This document shows positions 1 through 9,651 of a stretch of DNA of 64,000 bases, piece after piece. The DNA is from Vibrio hepatarius (GTDB lineage Bacteria; Pseudomonadota; Gammaproteobacteria; Enterobacterales; Vibrionaceae). The translations under genes were made by a program, and so were the position numbers. The notes beneath the pieces are model-generated. The model was not told where the DNA came from, made no database searches, and saw only the letters and a list, made by a program, of their open reading frames with translations. The stretch covers positions 35,950-99,949 of the forward strand of contig NZ_JAHKPM010000050.1 in the NCBI RefSeq assembly GCF_018860525.1, given 5' to 3'. How positions within the stretch are numbered: position 1 is the first letter of the stretch; each line of letters begins with the position of its first letter.

Positions 1-245
1 TCACTACTCGTTATCAAGAGACGTTGTCTTTGTTCACTCAATCGGTACTTAAAGCCAATCCGAATCTGACTCAGGAAACACTATTCTGGCGATTACATTT
101 TACGCTTGGAACCTGTGTTTTTACTATGGCTTCGAGCCAAGCACTGATGGAAATTGCAGAAAACGATTATGACAAGCAGATGGACGCAAAGTATATCGTC
201 GATCAGCTTATCCCTTACCTAGCTGCTGGTGTAGCAGCTGAGTAA
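1..245 (+). CDS. psrA: TetR-family regulator, C-terminal fragment (PsrA-like), cut by window edge
   Basis: Only the last ~81 codons are in the window; the frame is open from base 3 and ends at a TAA at 243-245. The residues (TLFWRLHFTLGTCVFTMAS and the LIPYLAAGV tail) look like the helical ligand-binding domain of a TetR regulator; the DNA-binding half lies upstream of the window. The next two genes are fadE and fabV. In V. cholerae a TetR-type fatty-acid regulator, PsrA, sits next to the same pair, so the symbol rests mainly on synteny. The family binds acyl-CoA or fatty acids and controls degradation genes. Any TetR regulator remains possible until the N-terminus is seen. Confidence 0.72.
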   Translation, partial: TTRYQETLSLFTQSVLKANPNLTQETLFWRLHFTLGTCVFTMASSQALMEIAENDYDKQMDAKYIVDQLIPYLAAGVAAE

Positions 246-303
246 AAACTGGACTATAAAATTATAAGTTGGACCACCAGCTATGGACAAAAAGGAACTG
301 ATT

Positions 304-2595
304 ATGTGCTCTCTACGTAGAAAATGGGTCAGTGACCCCGCTTTTAAAATGTTTAAAAAAGTACTGCCACCTCTTTCCACTACGGAAAAAGAAGCGATGG
401 AAGCGGGTAGCGTTTGGTGGGATGGTGAACTATTTTCAGGTAGCCCAGATTTTTCAAAACTGCACAAATACCCTACGCCAACACTATCGACAGAAGAGCA
501 ATCATTTATCGATAATGAACTAGAAACCTTACTCGCGATGTTAGACGATCATAGGATGGTTAAGCATGATCGAGATCTTCCACCGGAAGTTTGGCAATAT
601 TTGCGTAAAGAGCGTTTCTTTTCGCTAATTATTTCAAAAGAGTACGGCGGACGAGAGTTTTCTGCATTAGCTAATTCTACAATCGTTACCCGTATTGCCA
701 CTCGCAGTATCAGTACTGCTGTGTCAGTTATGGTACCTAACTCTCTTGGGCCTGGTGAGTTATTGTCTCATTACGGAACCCAAGAACAAAAGGATTACTG
801 GCTACCACGCTTAGCTGATGGTACCGATATTCCTTGTTTTGCTCTTACTGGACCTGAAGCAGGTTCGGATGCTGGTGGCATCCCTGACGAAGGCGTTGTT
901 TGCTATGGCAGATACAAGAATAAAAAGGTACTGGGTATTCGCCTCAACTGGAATAAGCGCTATATTACCTTGGCTCCAGTGGCAACCGTATTAGGTCTTG
1001 CATTTAAGATGTATGATCCAGAAGGATTGATTGGTGATAAAAAAGACCTAGGCATTACCTGCGCACTCATCCCTGCTGATCACAAAGGAGTCGAAATTGG
1101 TGAGCGCCACGACCCTATGGGCCTTGCCTTTATGAATGGTCCAACTCGAGGTACAGATGTGTTCATTCCTATGGAGTGGCTCATTGGTGGTCAAGAATAC
1201 GCAGGAAAAGGCTGGCGTATGCTGGTTGAATGTTTGTCTGCAGGGAGAGGGATTTCTTTGCCTGCACTGGGTACAGCAATTGGTCATCTTACGGCGCGCA
1301 CCACGGGTGCCTATGCATATGTCCGTAAACAGTTTGGAATGTCGATTGGTAACTTTGAAGGTGTGGCAGAAGCACTGGGCCGAATTGGAGGTCTAACTTA
1401 CCTCCTTGAAGCAAGTCGAACGTTGACAACGACTTCACTCGATTTAAAAGAGAAACCTGGAATCGTGACTGCTATTGCTAAATATCATATGACAGAAATG
1501 GCTCGTACTATTCTCAATGATTCAATGGATATTCATGCAGGACGAGCGATTCAAGACGGTCCAATGAACTACCTTGCAACGCATTACCTTGGCATCCCTG
1601 TTGCGATAACGGTGGAAGGGGCGAATATATTAACCCGTAACCTGATGATTTTTGGTCAAGGTGCAACTCGTTGTCATCCATTTGTACTCAAAGAAATGGA
1701 AGCTGCAGCCAATGAAGATCAAGAGCAGGGGGCGAATGATTTTGATAAGTTACTGTTTAAACACATAGCTCATGCCGCCAAAAATACCTTTGGCGCATTT
1801 GGTGCAGCTCTGACTGGGTCTTACTTTGTTAAAGCGGATATGAGTGGACCAACTCAGGTATATTATAAAGATTTAACTCGCCTTAGCCGTGCCCTTGCGG
1901 TAAGTGCAGATATAGCAATGGCAACACTTGGCGGAGATCTTAAGCGTAAAGAGATGATTTCTGCTCGTCTTGGTGATGCGTTGGCGTATCTTTACATGGG
2001 CTCTGCGGCACTGAAGAAATATGAAGACGAAGGGCGGCAGCAGCAAGATCTAGATTATGTCCATTACTCACTTCAGCACTGTTTACACAATGCCGCCCAA
2101 GCGTTAACAGAAGTATTTAGCAATTTCCCACAAAAAATGGTTGGTGTGCTTCTTAAAGGGTTGATATTCCCTCTTGGCAATCATTTCGCTAAACCAAACG
2201 ACGACTTAACCGTGAAATTGGCTGAAAGCCTAATGACACCAGGAGTGCATCGTGATCGATTGACTCACCTTTGCTATGTAGGTAAAGAAAAAGATGATGC
2301 TGTTGGTTTGATGGATGAGGCCTTCCTCGCTATGTATGGCATCAAAAGCTTAGAGAGAAAACTAATGCGAGCGGCTCAAGAAGGAAAAGTGGATCGTAAA
2401 GGATTACTGAAAGATAGACTTGCTCAGGCTTTGGAAGCGGATGTATTTAGTGAAGATGAAGTGGAACAAATTATGGCTGCTGAAGCACTGCGTTACCGAG
2501 CAATTCAAGTGGATGATTTTAGCCATGATCTGAGCCAAGTATTGACTGGGGGTAAACCTAAGAAAGGTAAAGCAAAGCTCGATAGCGTTGCCTAA
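304..2595 (+). CDS. fadE: Acyl-CoA dehydrogenase FadE (first step of beta-oxidation)
   Basis: Oxidises acyl-CoA to trans-2-enoyl-CoA with FAD. The 763-residue protein aligns along its whole length with my memory of E. coli FadE (814 aa): RFFSLIISKEYGG, VPNSLGPGELL, CFALTGPEAGSDAG, NKRYITLAP, VEGANILTRNLMIFGQGA. It lacks the ~45-residue hydrophobic N-terminus of the enterobacterial protein and starts directly at the RRKWVSDPAFKMFKKVLPP region, so it is probably not membrane anchored. I chose the ATG at 304 because AAAGGA lies 7 bases upstream; an in-frame ATG at 283 would add seven residues but has a poor ribosome site. It starts shortly after the TetR gene, and a terminator follows. Confidence 0.95.
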   Translation: MCSLRRKWVSDPAFKMFKKVLPPLSTTEKEAMEAGSVWWDGELFSGSPDFSKLHKYPTPTLSTEEQSFIDNELETLLAMLDDHRMVKHDRDLPPEVWQYLRKERFFSLIISKEYGGREFSALANSTIVTRIATRSISTAVSVMVPNSLGPGELLSHYGTQEQKDYWLPRLADGTDIPCFALTGPEAGSDAGGIPDEGVVCYGRYKNKKVLGIRLNWNKRYITLAPVATVLGLAFKMYDPEGLIGDKKDLGITCALIPADHKGVEIGERHDPMGLAFMNGPTRGTDVFIPMEWLIGGQEYAGKGWRMLVECLSAGRGISLPALGTAIGHLTARTTGAYAYVRKQFGMSIGNFEGVAEALGRIGGLTYLLEASRTLTTTSLDLKEKPGIVTAIAKYHMTEMARTILNDSMDIHAGRAIQDGPMNYLATHYLGIPVAITVEGANILTRNLMIFGQGATRCHPFVLKEMEAAANEDQEQGANDFDKLLFKHIAHAAKNTFGAFGAALTGSYFVKADMSGPTQVYYKDLTRLSRALAVSADIAMATLGGDLKRKEMISARLGDALAYLYMGSAALKKYEDEGRQQQDLDYVHYSLQHCLHNAAQALTEVFSNFPQKMVGVLLKGLIFPLGNHFAKPNDDLTVKLAESLMTPGVHRDRLTHLCYVGKEKDDAVGLMDEAFLAMYGIKSLERKLMRAAQEGKVDRKGLLKDRLAQALEADVFSEDEVEQIMAAEALRYRAIQVDDFSHDLSQVLTGGKPKKGKAKLDSVA

Positions 2596-2616
2596 TACTA
2601 TTCAATCTACTAACGG

Positions 2617-2644
2617 AAGGCACCTACTAGGTGCCTTTGTTTTT
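2617..2644 (+). terminator. Rho-independent terminator after fadE
   Basis: Arms AAGGCACCTA and TAGGTGCCTT lie back to back and run into TTTGTTTTT. This separates fadE from fabV, so fabV should have its own promoter in the ~125 bases that follow; I could not pick a convincing -35/-10 pair or fatty-acid operator there. Confidence 0.85.
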
Positions 2645-2771
2645 GCTCGAAATCTAAAACTTGGATGAAAGACCTCCAACCACTTGCATTTTAGTTACAT
2701 TTTTACAGAAATTAGATGCGAATAAACGCTGAACCTTTTATCCTAGCGGGGTTTTTTAAAGGAAGCTGAAT

Positions 2772-3974
2772 ATGATCATCAAACCTAGAATTCGTGGATT
2801 TATCTGTACAACAACGCACCCAATGGGCTGTGAAGCTAACGTAAAAGAACAGATCGCTTACACAAAAGCGCAAGGCCCAATTGCGAACCCGCCTAAACGC
2901 GTGTTGGTGGTCGGAGCTTCAAGTGGTTACGGCCTGTCTTCTCGTATCGCTGCGACGTTTGGTGGCGGAGCTTCGACTATTGGTGTTTTCTTCGAGAAAG
3001 AAGGTACAGAGAAAAAGCCAGGTACAGCGGGTTTTTATAATGCAGCTGCATTTGAAAAATTGGCTCGAGAAGAAGGTCTGTATGCTAAAAGTCTTAATGG
3101 TGATGCTTTTTCCAATGAAGCGAAGCAAAAAACGATTGAGCTTATCAAACAAGACTTAGGTCAGATTGATATGGTGGTGTATTCATTGGCATCGCCAGTT
3201 CGTAAAATGCCAGAAACGGGTGAAGTGATTCGTTCATCTTTGAAACCAATTGGTGATACTTACACTTCAACGGCGGTAGACACAAATAAAGATACGATTA
3301 TCGAAGTGAGTGTTGAGCCTGCTAGCGAGCAAGAAATTCAAGATACCGTGACAGTGATGGGCGGCGAAGACTGGGAGCTATGGATGAATGCTCTTTCTGA
3401 TGCCGGTGTATTAGCGCAAGGTTGTAAAACAGTCGCCTATAGCTATATCGGCACTGAGCTGACCTGGCCAATCTATTGGGACGGTGCATTGGGTAAAGCT
3501 AAGATGGATTTAGACCGCGCTGCCAATGCATTAAATGAAAAACTTGCCACTACGGGTGGAAGTGCCAATGTTGCGGTACTCAAGTCGGTTGTGACGCAAG
3601 CGAGTTCTGCTATTCCTGTTATGCCGCTCTATATTGCCATGGTATTTAAGAAAATGCGTGCAGAGGGCGTGCATGAAGGCTGTATGGAACAGATTTTCCG
3701 TATGTTTAATGAACGTTTGTACAAAGCAGATGGAAGCGCGGCTGAAGTTGATGACAAAAATCGTCTACGTCTAGATGATTGGGAATTACGTGAAGATATT
3801 CAGCAACATTGTCGTGATCTATGGCCACAAATTACCAGTGATAATCTGAAAGATCTGGCTGATTATTCTGAGTATAAAGAAGAGTTCCTCAAGCTATTTG
3901 GTTTTGGTGTTGCTGGCGTAGATTATGAAGCTGACGTCAATCCAATGGTTGAGGCCGATTTTACCGCGATTTAA
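2772..3974 (+). CDS. fabV: Enoyl-ACP reductase FabV (trans-2-enoyl-CoA reductase)
   Basis: Reduces the enoyl-ACP double bond with NADH in fatty-acid elongation. It is a 400-residue long-form SDR. The nucleotide-binding stretch [11 protein letters not shown] (44-54) is present, as is the FabV-specific Y-x8-K active site, Tyr235 and Lys244 ([10 protein letters not shown]), at the numbering I recall for the V. cholerae enzyme where FabV was described. FabV enzymes are known to be naturally resistant to triclosan. The start at 2772 has AAAGGA about 9 bases upstream. A reductase beside the dehydrogenase FadE puts opposite reactions of fatty-acid metabolism side by side, in line with shared control by the adjacent TetR regulator. 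Confidence 0.97.
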   Translation: MIIKPRIRGFICTTTHPMGCEANVKEQIAYTKAQGPIANPPKRVLVVGASSGYGLSSRIAATFGGGASTIGVFFEKEGTEKKPGTAGFYNAAAFEKLAREEGLYAKSLNGDAFSNEAKQKTIELIKQDLGQIDMVVYSLASPVRKMPETGEVIRSSLKPIGDTYTSTAVDTNKDTIIEVSVEPASEQEIQDTVTVMGGEDWELWMNALSDAGVLAQGCKTVAYSYIGTELTWPIYWDGALGKAKMDLDRAANALNEKLATTGGSANVAVLKSVVTQASSAIPVMPLYIAMVFKKMRAEGVHEGCMEQIFRMFNERLYKADGSAAEVDDKNRLRLDDWELREDIQQHCRDLWPQITSDNLKDLADYSEYKEEFLKLFGFGVAGVDYEADVNPMVEADFTAI

Positions 3975-3999
3975 CCAGTCCTGAAAATGGTCAAGAATA

Positions 4000-4034
4000 G
4001 GGGGCTAACACATGACTTTGTGCTAGCCCTTTTG
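4000..4034 (+). terminator. Terminator after fabV
   Basis: Arms GGGCTAACACA and TGTGCTAGCCC with a short loop (imperfect stem), followed by TTTTGTCATTTT. It lies between fabV and the converging xthA. The reverse strand has no T-run after the stem, so it acts mainly on the plus strand. Confidence 0.8.
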
Positions 4035-4064
4035 TCATTTTAGGCTTTAGCTATGTAATTTGGT

Positions 4065-4871
4065 TCATTCAAAACTTGACCATATTGGCGCGTGGTCGGA
4101 AGGTTTCTCGATGCCACGTAAATCATAATCAACATCAGATTCAATACATTTACTTGCCAAAGATGGTGTTGCTAAAATGACATCAATACGTAGGCCACGG
4201 TTATCATCAAACCCTCGTGAACGGTAGTCGAACCATGAGAAGCGCTCGGTCACATCAGGGTTAATAGTACGGAAAGTATCAACTAACCCCCAATCCAAAA
4301 GAGTTTGCAGCCATTCCCTTTCAATAGGTTGGAATGAACATTTGCCTGTTTTTAACCAGCGCTTTCTATTTGGTTCACCAATACCAATATCAGAATCCTG
4401 TGGACTGATATTAATATCACCCATCACTATGAGCTGCTCTTTGCTGTCATGATGCTCATGCAAATAAGTCATCAGATCTTTGTAGAACTGACGTTTATAT
4501 GGAAACTTAGTTTCATGGTCGATACTCTCACCTTGAGGGAAGTAACCATTTAAAACAGTAACTTTTTCTCCGTTGGCATCTTCTACTGTCGCCATGATCA
4601 TGCGCTTTTGATGATCTTCATTGTCCGTCGGGAATCCCTTACGAATTGAAATAGGCTCCTTTTTACACAACATAGCGACGCCATAATGCGCTTTCTGGCC
4701 ATGAAAATACACGTGATAACCCATTGCTTCGACTTCTTGTAACGGAAAAGCCTCATCGTGAACTTTGATTTCTTGCAGGCCGATAACATCGGGTTGATGC
4801 TTGTCAATAATCGCTTGAAGTTGATGAAGTCTAGCTCTTAGGCCATTGATATTAAATGATATAACTTTCAT
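4065..4871 (-). CDS. xthA: Exodeoxyribonuclease III (AP endonuclease)
   Basis: Cuts abasic sites and degrades DNA 3' to 5' in base-excision repair. Its 268 residues equal the E. coli ExoIII length. The endonuclease/exonuclease/phosphatase fold is recognised from [14 protein letters not shown] at the N-terminus, metal ligand Glu34 (LQEIKV), GDINISP (Asp152, Asn154), Asp229 (RIDVIL) and the SDHAP motif with catalytic His259. All catalytic positions are intact. Single gene, 72 bases downstream of roxA on the same strand, converging on fabV. Confidence 0.97.
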   Translation of the reverse strand: MKVISFNINGLRARLHQLQAIIDKHQPDVIGLQEIKVHDEAFPLQEVEAMGYHVYFHGQKAHYGVAMLCKKEPISIRKGFPTDNEDHQKRMIMATVEDANGEKVTVLNGYFPQGESIDHETKFPYKRQFYKDLMTYLHEHHDSKEQLIVMGDINISPQDSDIGIGEPNRKRWLKTGKCSFQPIEREWLQTLLDWGLVDTFRTINPDVTERFSWFDYRSRGFDDNRGLRIDVILATPSLASKCIESDVDYDLRGIEKPSDHAPIWSSFE

Positions 4872-4943
4872 TTGATTAAAGTCCTTGGAAACAGTAATTA
4901 CTTATTCATTTGGGTAGTTATTAAATTATCGACTCCGCTTGAT

Positions 4944-6080
4944 CTAGTCCAAATACCACAAACCGGCATTGACTAAAGAAACGAGCAGCTCTATGTCGGG
5001 CTGGGAGAGTTTACTTTCAATATCTTGATAGAGAATCTCCGATTGGTTACACAAAAGGTGTGTTAGGTGGTTAGATTCTGTAGGGTATACTTCCCCATTG
5101 ATGTAAACACATAACGCATTACCTTGAAGATAAAGTGTCTTAAGCCCTGATAGTTTTCGTAGGGTGCCAGAGTCTTTTAAGTGGCTTTGGATGTCAATCG
5201 CAGTCACTTGAGTATCAAGTTCGATAATATTGAGTTGATGGCGAGGTTGGCTGAGTATTACCCCAATACTACTATGGACATCGTTTTCAGATTCTAGTGC
5301 AGAACGTAGCATAGCGGTAAGCATATCTAAATCACTGATTTTCACTTCACCATGATGAGCTTGAGGGCGTATGTTTGGATTATGTAGGTGAACATCCCCT
5401 TTATCATTGGCTATCACGTAATCAGCGAAATTACTTAACAGCTCCCGTTCTTTGGGTGAGCGAAAGCCAATAGAGTAGCTCATACTTGGCTCTAAGGTAT
5501 TACCTTCATGTGGAAAACCCGGTGGAATATAAAGTACATCGCCTGGCATTAAAACCTGATCTATGATGGCATTAAAGCCCGTGATTTGGCGTAAGGCTCC
5601 AGCTTGAATAGACTCTTGATACTGACCTTTATCTTTTGCTCCCACACGCCAATGTCGTTTGCCACTTCCTTGAACAATAAAGACGTCATACTGATCTATG
5701 TGTGGGCCCACACCACCATGAGGGGCAGAATAACAAACCATCAAATCATCTAGCAGCCATTGAGGAAGAGATTGAAATGGTGCTATTAATTCAGCAGCAC
5801 CTTCATGCCAGTGATTACAAGCCTGAACGACGAGCTGCCAATGAGATTCAGGCAAATTTGCAAATAAGGAGTCTTCAAACGGACCATGCTGTACAGACCA
5901 TTTTTCACCTTCATTACTAATAAAGCGTGAATCAATTTCTTCTTCCATTGCCAAACCTGCTAGCTCTTCAGGTGTGATAGGATCGATAAAGTCAGCAAAG
6001 CCTGCTTTAATTACAATAGGCTTTTTATGCCAATAATTAGCTAAGAAGTCGGCCATATTGATTTTTAGCGAATAGCTCAC
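4944..6080 (-). CDS. roxA: Ribosomal protein uL16 arginine 3-hydroxylase, JmjC type (YcfD/RoxA)
   Basis: Fe(II)/2-oxoglutarate oxygenase that hydroxylates an arginine of ribosomal protein uL16. Its 378 residues align with E. coli YcfD (373 aa): [37 protein letters not shown], and the iron triad His127-x-Asp129 ([10 protein letters not shown]) with His191 (PPGFPHEG). The start is GTG at 6080; the first eight residues after it match YcfD, so ATG at 6056 is too late. The GTG overlaps the rsmS stop as GTGA, indicating translational coupling. The C-terminal wing (~250-378) is less conserved. Confidence 0.93.
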   Translation of the reverse strand: MSYSLKINMADFLANYWHKKPIVIKAGFADFIDPITPEELAGLAMEEEIDSRFISNEGEKWSVQHGPFEDSLFANLPESHWQLVVQACNHWHEGAAELIAPFQSLPQWLLDDLMVCYSAPHGGVGPHIDQYDVFIVQGSGKRHWRVGAKDKGQYQESIQAGALRQITGFNAIIDQVLMPGDVLYIPPGFPHEGNTLEPSMSYSIGFRSPKERELLSNFADYVIANDKGDVHLHNPNIRPQAHHGEVKISDLDMLTAMLRSALESENDVHSSIGVILSQPRHQLNIIELDTQVTAIDIQSHLKDSGTLRKLSGLKTLYLQGNALCVYINGEVYPTESNHLTHLLCNQSEILYQDIESKLSQPDIELLVSLVNAGLWYLD

Positions 6081-6235
6081 TGTTCGGACTCCAGTTTTTT
6101 TTCCAAATCAGCCTTAACTATATTGATCGCTTCAAGGGCGATTTTAGTATCTATCTGATGGCTTTCTATGAGGTAAATAAGATCTACGGCAAGTTTGATT
6201 TCGTCGGGTGCTTTTTCCAGTTTGGGAGATGACAT
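6077..6235 (-). CDS. rsmS: RsmS/YbaM-family small regulator (DUF2496)
   Basis: A 52-residue protein that is easily missed. It begins [20 protein letters not shown] and has the pattern APDxxKLAVDLIxLLExxQI...ALxxxxIVxxDxxKKL, matching what I recall of E. coli YbaM/RsmS. Start ATG at 6235, one base after the priC stop; its TGA overlaps the roxA start. priC-ybaM adjacency is also the E. coli order, which supports the call. In Pectobacterium RsmS is reported to affect secondary metabolism; the molecular role is unknown to me. Mostly charged helix, no membrane segment. Confidence 0.88.
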   Translation of the reverse strand: MSSPKLEKAPDEIKLAVDLIYLIESHQIDTKIALEAINIVKADLEKKLESEQ

Positions 6236-6236
6236 A

Positions 6237-6785
6237 TTACTGGTTTCGCTCTTTGTAAGTAATGTGTTTTTCTATTTTCAGTTTAGCTTGTTGGCAGCGC
6301 TGCAAGCGTCTTTGAGTAGCAGTTAGCTTCTGAGAGGCTAACGCTTTCTCTCTACCCGTAGCATTGCGATATTCTTGCTCATACTGAGATACCATGTTTT
6401 TTAGTGACAGTTCCCATTCATGGTGCTGGGCTAAATGTTGATACAGTCGGTTTAGATCACTTTGTTTTGGAGACGGAATGTGATGTTCTTGCTGCCTAAC
6501 TTGAAATGAACTCAGTTCTTTTTTGATTGCATCAATCTGGCAAATGAGCTTTTCTGATAGGTAATGGGCTTGATGCACCGTCTCAGTCCCTGATTTTAAC
6601 TGGGCTGCGAGTCTATCAAGGGTCGATTGAGCTTCATTTACATAGGGGTGCAATTGTTTTGCTTGGCAGCGAAATAGACTTTGATCAAAAAGCGCCTGAT
6701 GGTGTTCCCCATATTTTTGGTCTTTAAGTTTGGCTTGTGACTCCAGCTGAGCCAAAAGATTAGATAGTTCACTTAGTGGTTTCAT
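6237..6785 (-). CDS. priC: Primosomal replication protein PriC
   Basis: PriC promotes reloading of DnaB helicase at stalled forks, independently of PriA. The 182-residue protein is entirely helical and weakly conserved, with a C-terminus ([25 protein letters not shown], 155-180) resembling the family's RxxRCRxALExIE end. ATG at 6785 overlaps the upstream exporter stop as ATGA; an in-frame start five codons earlier would run further into that gene. Length is close to E. coli PriC (175 aa), and the rsmS neighbour agrees with the E. coli order. Low sequence identity keeps confidence below that of enzymes nearby. Confidence 0.85.
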   Translation of the reverse strand: MKPLSELSNLLAQLESQAKLKDQKYGEHHQALFDQSLFRCQAKQLHPYVNEAQSTLDRLAAQLKSGTETVHQAHYLSEKLICQIDAIKKELSSFQVRQQEHHIPSPKQSDLNRLYQHLAQHHEWELSLKNMVSQYEQEYRNATGREKALASQKLTATQRRLQRCQQAKLKIEKHITYKERNQ

Positions 6786-7561
6786 ACCGGAACGAACCAT
6801 GCTTCATAAGCCAGTTTCACAGCCAAGATGCTCACAACGATGACAAAAACAGGGCGAATAAAATTGGCACCAAAACGGATTGCTGAGTGAGCACCAACGA
6901 AGGCACCAGCCATTAAACATATCCCCATAGTGAGTCCTAATACCCAATCAATGTGACCGAGTAATGCAAAGGTAACTAAAGACGTAAAGTTACTGGTAAA
7001 GTTCATCGCCTTTGATAATCCAGATGCCAGTAAAATGTTAAGACGATATAGCGCCATTGAGCTGACGGTCCAAAATGCGCCTGTGCCCGGACCGGCTAGG
7101 CCATCGTAAAAACCGATACTAAACCCTTGTGCATATTGTTTTTGATTAAACTTTGGGCACGGCTCGGGCATGTCATTACTCATGGTTGTCGGAGTCTTAT
7201 GGCATATAGTATATATAGCGGCAACCAAGATAATAAGTGGTAAGATTTTCTCCAGCCATTCTGTGCTGATGAGGTCGACGACTAATGTCCCTATGGTTGC
7301 ACCTATCAGGGTGGCAACGAATGCCCGTTTCCAACACTCTGGTTTAAACAGGCGCTTTTTGTAGTAAGTAAAGGCGGCTGTTGAGGAGGCAAAGCTTGCC
7401 GCTAACTTGTTGGTACCAAGAGCAATATGCGGGGGTAAGCCCAATGAGAGCAAAGCTGGAACCGTGAGCATACCACCTCCACCAGCAACAGCGTCGATAA
7501 ATCCAGCCGTAAAGGCCACCAGCGCTAATACCAACAGTAATGTTGGTTCAAAAAATTCCAT
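6782..7561 (-). CDS. TSUP-family (TauE/SafE) membrane transporter, YfcA-like
   Basis: Predicted exporter or importer of small sulfur or organic anions in the inner membrane; the substrate cannot be read from sequence. 259 residues with about eight hydrophobic segments and the two family repeats: AGFIDAVAGGGGMLTVPALLSLG (~19-42) with GTNKL, and GFYDGLAGPGTGAFW (~150-164). The overall pattern matches E. coli YfcA (269 aa). It follows dinG by 17 bases and overlaps priC by ATGA, so it is inside the dinG-roxA transcription unit although no functional link to DNA replication is obvious. Confidence 0.9.
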   Translation of the reverse strand: MEFFEPTLLLVLALVAFTAGFIDAVAGGGGMLTVPALLSLGLPPHIALGTNKLAASFASSTAAFTYYKKRLFKPECWKRAFVATLIGATIGTLVVDLISTEWLEKILPLIILVAAIYTICHKTPTTMSNDMPEPCPKFNQKQYAQGFSIGFYDGLAGPGTGAFWTVSSMALYRLNILLASGLSKAMNFTSNFTSLVTFALLGHIDWVLGLTMGICLMAGAFVGAHSAIRFGANFIRPVFVIVVSILAVKLAYEAWFVPV

Positions 7562-7578
7562 ATAATATCTTAATTTAT

Positions 7579-9651
7579 TTACTCGATGATAAGTTTAAAT
7601 GGTGGCAGAGCGTCGATGAGTGCCTGCCCATAGCGCTTTGTAACAATGCGTCGATCAAGAATGATAACTCTACCAGAATCACGCTCTTTTCGCAGTAGCC
7701 GGCCGACAGATTGGATCAATTTTTTACTCGCTTCTGGTACCGCAATCTGCATAAATGGGTTACCTCCCTTACTTTCGATATATTCAGCATGGGCTTGTTC
7801 TACAGGAGAAGTGGGTACAGCAAAAGGTATTTTAGTGATAATTAAGTTTTCTAATAGTTCTCCGGGTAAGTCTAGACCTTCGGAAAAACTACCAGTTCCA
7901 AATATGATGCTTGTTTTCTGGCATTGAACTAATATTTTATGCTTTTTTAGAATTTCTGAGCGCGAATTCTGACCTTGAATTTGTAGTGACCAGCCAATTT
8001 TAGCAAAGTGTTGGCTGACAGCATCACAGACTTGGTTCATCTGCCAGTAAGACGAAAAAAGTACTAGGTTAGCTTTACCCTCTATAATCAGTTTGGGCAA
8101 ATTTTCGACCAAGGCATCAGTGAACTGGGGAGCCTGTGGCTCGCAAGGCATTTTTGGTATCAGCAACTCAGCTTGATTTTGATAATCAAAAGGAGACGCT
8201 AAGGCTAAGAATTTTACGCCGTCATCTGTTTTCTCACTAATACCGGCTTGACGACAAAAAAAGCGAAATGAATTTAATGCACGCAGAGTAGCAGAAACCA
8301 GCACCGCACCTATGCATCGGCTCCAAATTTTCTGGTCAAGTTGCCATCCGACCTCTAGAGGTGACACATTAACGACAAAGTCGCCTTCTCTCTCGGGGGT
8401 TGACGCTAACCAGCGAGCAAGCGGTGCTCCATTTTCTCTTAGTGGCTGGGCCATTAAGTGCCAGACTTGAGCGAGATTATCCATGCGTTGTATAAAGAAA
8501 CCCAGTTCAGCTAGTGCTGGCTCAGCTAACCGGTTGGCGAGTTCTCCATCTCTAACTCGCTCTGCAATCAAATCGGCAATCTTCGACACCGACTGTACGC
8601 CTTTTTGACTTAACGTTTTGAGCTGTTTTGATTCGTCTTCAAGCCAACTTGGCAGTTCACCATTTTCAAACCGATAACATCCATCTTCAAATTGTGAGCT
8701 ATCAAACCGACTGGCAAGTTGGGTAAGAGAAGGGATAAGTTCTTGAATAGATGTTTGTAGATCGTTACGAAATCGTGCGACTCGTTTTTCATCGGCGAGA
8801 TTGGTAAATTTAGTCACCGATTGATTAAGTTTCTCCAACCAACTTGCTGCACCTTTTAAACTGGCAGCAGCAGAGGCATGATCTCTTGCAACATGAGGTA
8901 GGTGATGAGCTTCATCGAAGACATAGATGGTATTTTCTGGCTCAGGTAGTATCACCCCGCCTCCCAAGTCTGCGTCAGCCATGACCAAGCTATGGTTAGC
9001 GATTACCACATCGACTTTATCCAGTTCTGAGCGAGCTTTTTGAAAAGGGCAGCTTCGGTGAGCAGGTAGACTCAGATTACAACTATGTTTGTCACTAACG
9101 ATAGACTGCCAAATACCATCATCTATGGGTTTGGGCCAAGAGTCTCTATCCCCATCCCACTTGTTTTGCGCCATTTTTTCATACATCAATTGCAGCTGCT
9201 TAATATCTTTAGCTTTTGGCTTAGATTCAAACATGGCCAACTGACCACCATCGACACCACTGGCGGCGGCAAGTTTTTCTGCGCAGCAGTATCGTTGCCT
9301 ACCTTTAGCAAGAATGAACGAAAACTCTCTATCTATTAACCTGCGATATAAAGGCAAATCTTTATTAATTAGTTGCTCTTGCAGCGCAACGGTAGCAGTG
9401 GAGATGACCACTTTTCGGTTGTTATATAGTGCGACTGGAATACTTGCCATTAAATAGGAAAGGGACTTTCCAATACCTGTGCCAGCTTCGGCAACGATCA
9501 TACGGGTTGTTTTATGGTATTCGCCGCATAAGGATTTAGTGATTTCTGCTGTTAAATAATTTTGTGCTCGGCGAGGGATAAAATTATCCAGTTGCGACTG
9601 TAAGTTTTGGTAGCTGGTACGAATGGTTTTTTGGATTTTACTGGTGGTCAT
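7579..9651 (-). CDS. dinG: ATP-dependent DNA helicase DinG (XPD-like, SF2)
   Basis: 5'-3' helicase that unwinds D-loops, R-loops and replication-transcription conflicts. 690 residues with Walker A AEAGTGIGKS (54-63), DEAH box VFDEAHH (~245-250), and SATLR and QSVGRLLR motifs later on. ATG at 9651 has AAGG 7 bases upstream; the TTG two codons earlier is less likely. In E. coli four cysteines hold a 4Fe-4S cluster. Here I see Cys122/Cys123 (RYCCAEKL), Cys191 and Cys201 (CNLSLPAHRSC), but the middle cysteine between the last two is absent. Head of a five-gene minus-strand unit. Confidence 0.94.
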   Translation of the reverse strand: MTTSKIQKTIRTSYQNLQSQLDNFIPRRAQNYLTAEITKSLCGEYHKTTRMIVAEAGTGIGKSLSYLMASIPVALYNNRKVVISTATVALQEQLINKDLPLYRRLIDREFSFILAKGRQRYCCAEKLAAASGVDGGQLAMFESKPKAKDIKQLQLMYEKMAQNKWDGDRDSWPKPIDDGIWQSIVSDKHSCNLSLPAHRSCPFQKARSELDKVDVVIANHSLVMADADLGGGVILPEPENTIYVFDEAHHLPHVARDHASAAASLKGAASWLEKLNQSVTKFTNLADEKRVARFRNDLQTSIQELIPSLTQLASRFDSSQFEDGCYRFENGELPSWLEDESKQLKTLSQKGVQSVSKIADLIAERVRDGELANRLAEPALAELGFFIQRMDNLAQVWHLMAQPLRENGAPLARWLASTPEREGDFVVNVSPLEVGWQLDQKIWSRCIGAVLVSATLRALNSFRFFCRQAGISEKTDDGVKFLALASPFDYQNQAELLIPKMPCEPQAPQFTDALVENLPKLIIEGKANLVLFSSYWQMNQVCDAVSQHFAKIGWSLQIQGQNSRSEILKKHKILVQCQKTSIIFGTGSFSEGLDLPGELLENLIITKIPFAVPTSPVEQAHAEYIESKGGNPFMQIAVPEASKKLIQSVGRLLRKERDSGRVIILDRRIVTKRYGQALIDALPPFKLIIE

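Noticed and set aside
219..467. Minus-strand open frame overlapping the fadE start
   Set aside because: Antisense shadow of fadE with no ribosome site and no family resemblance.
7170..7364. Plus-strand open frame inside the TSUP gene
   Set aside because: Antisense to a well-supported membrane protein gene; composition is a mirror of it.
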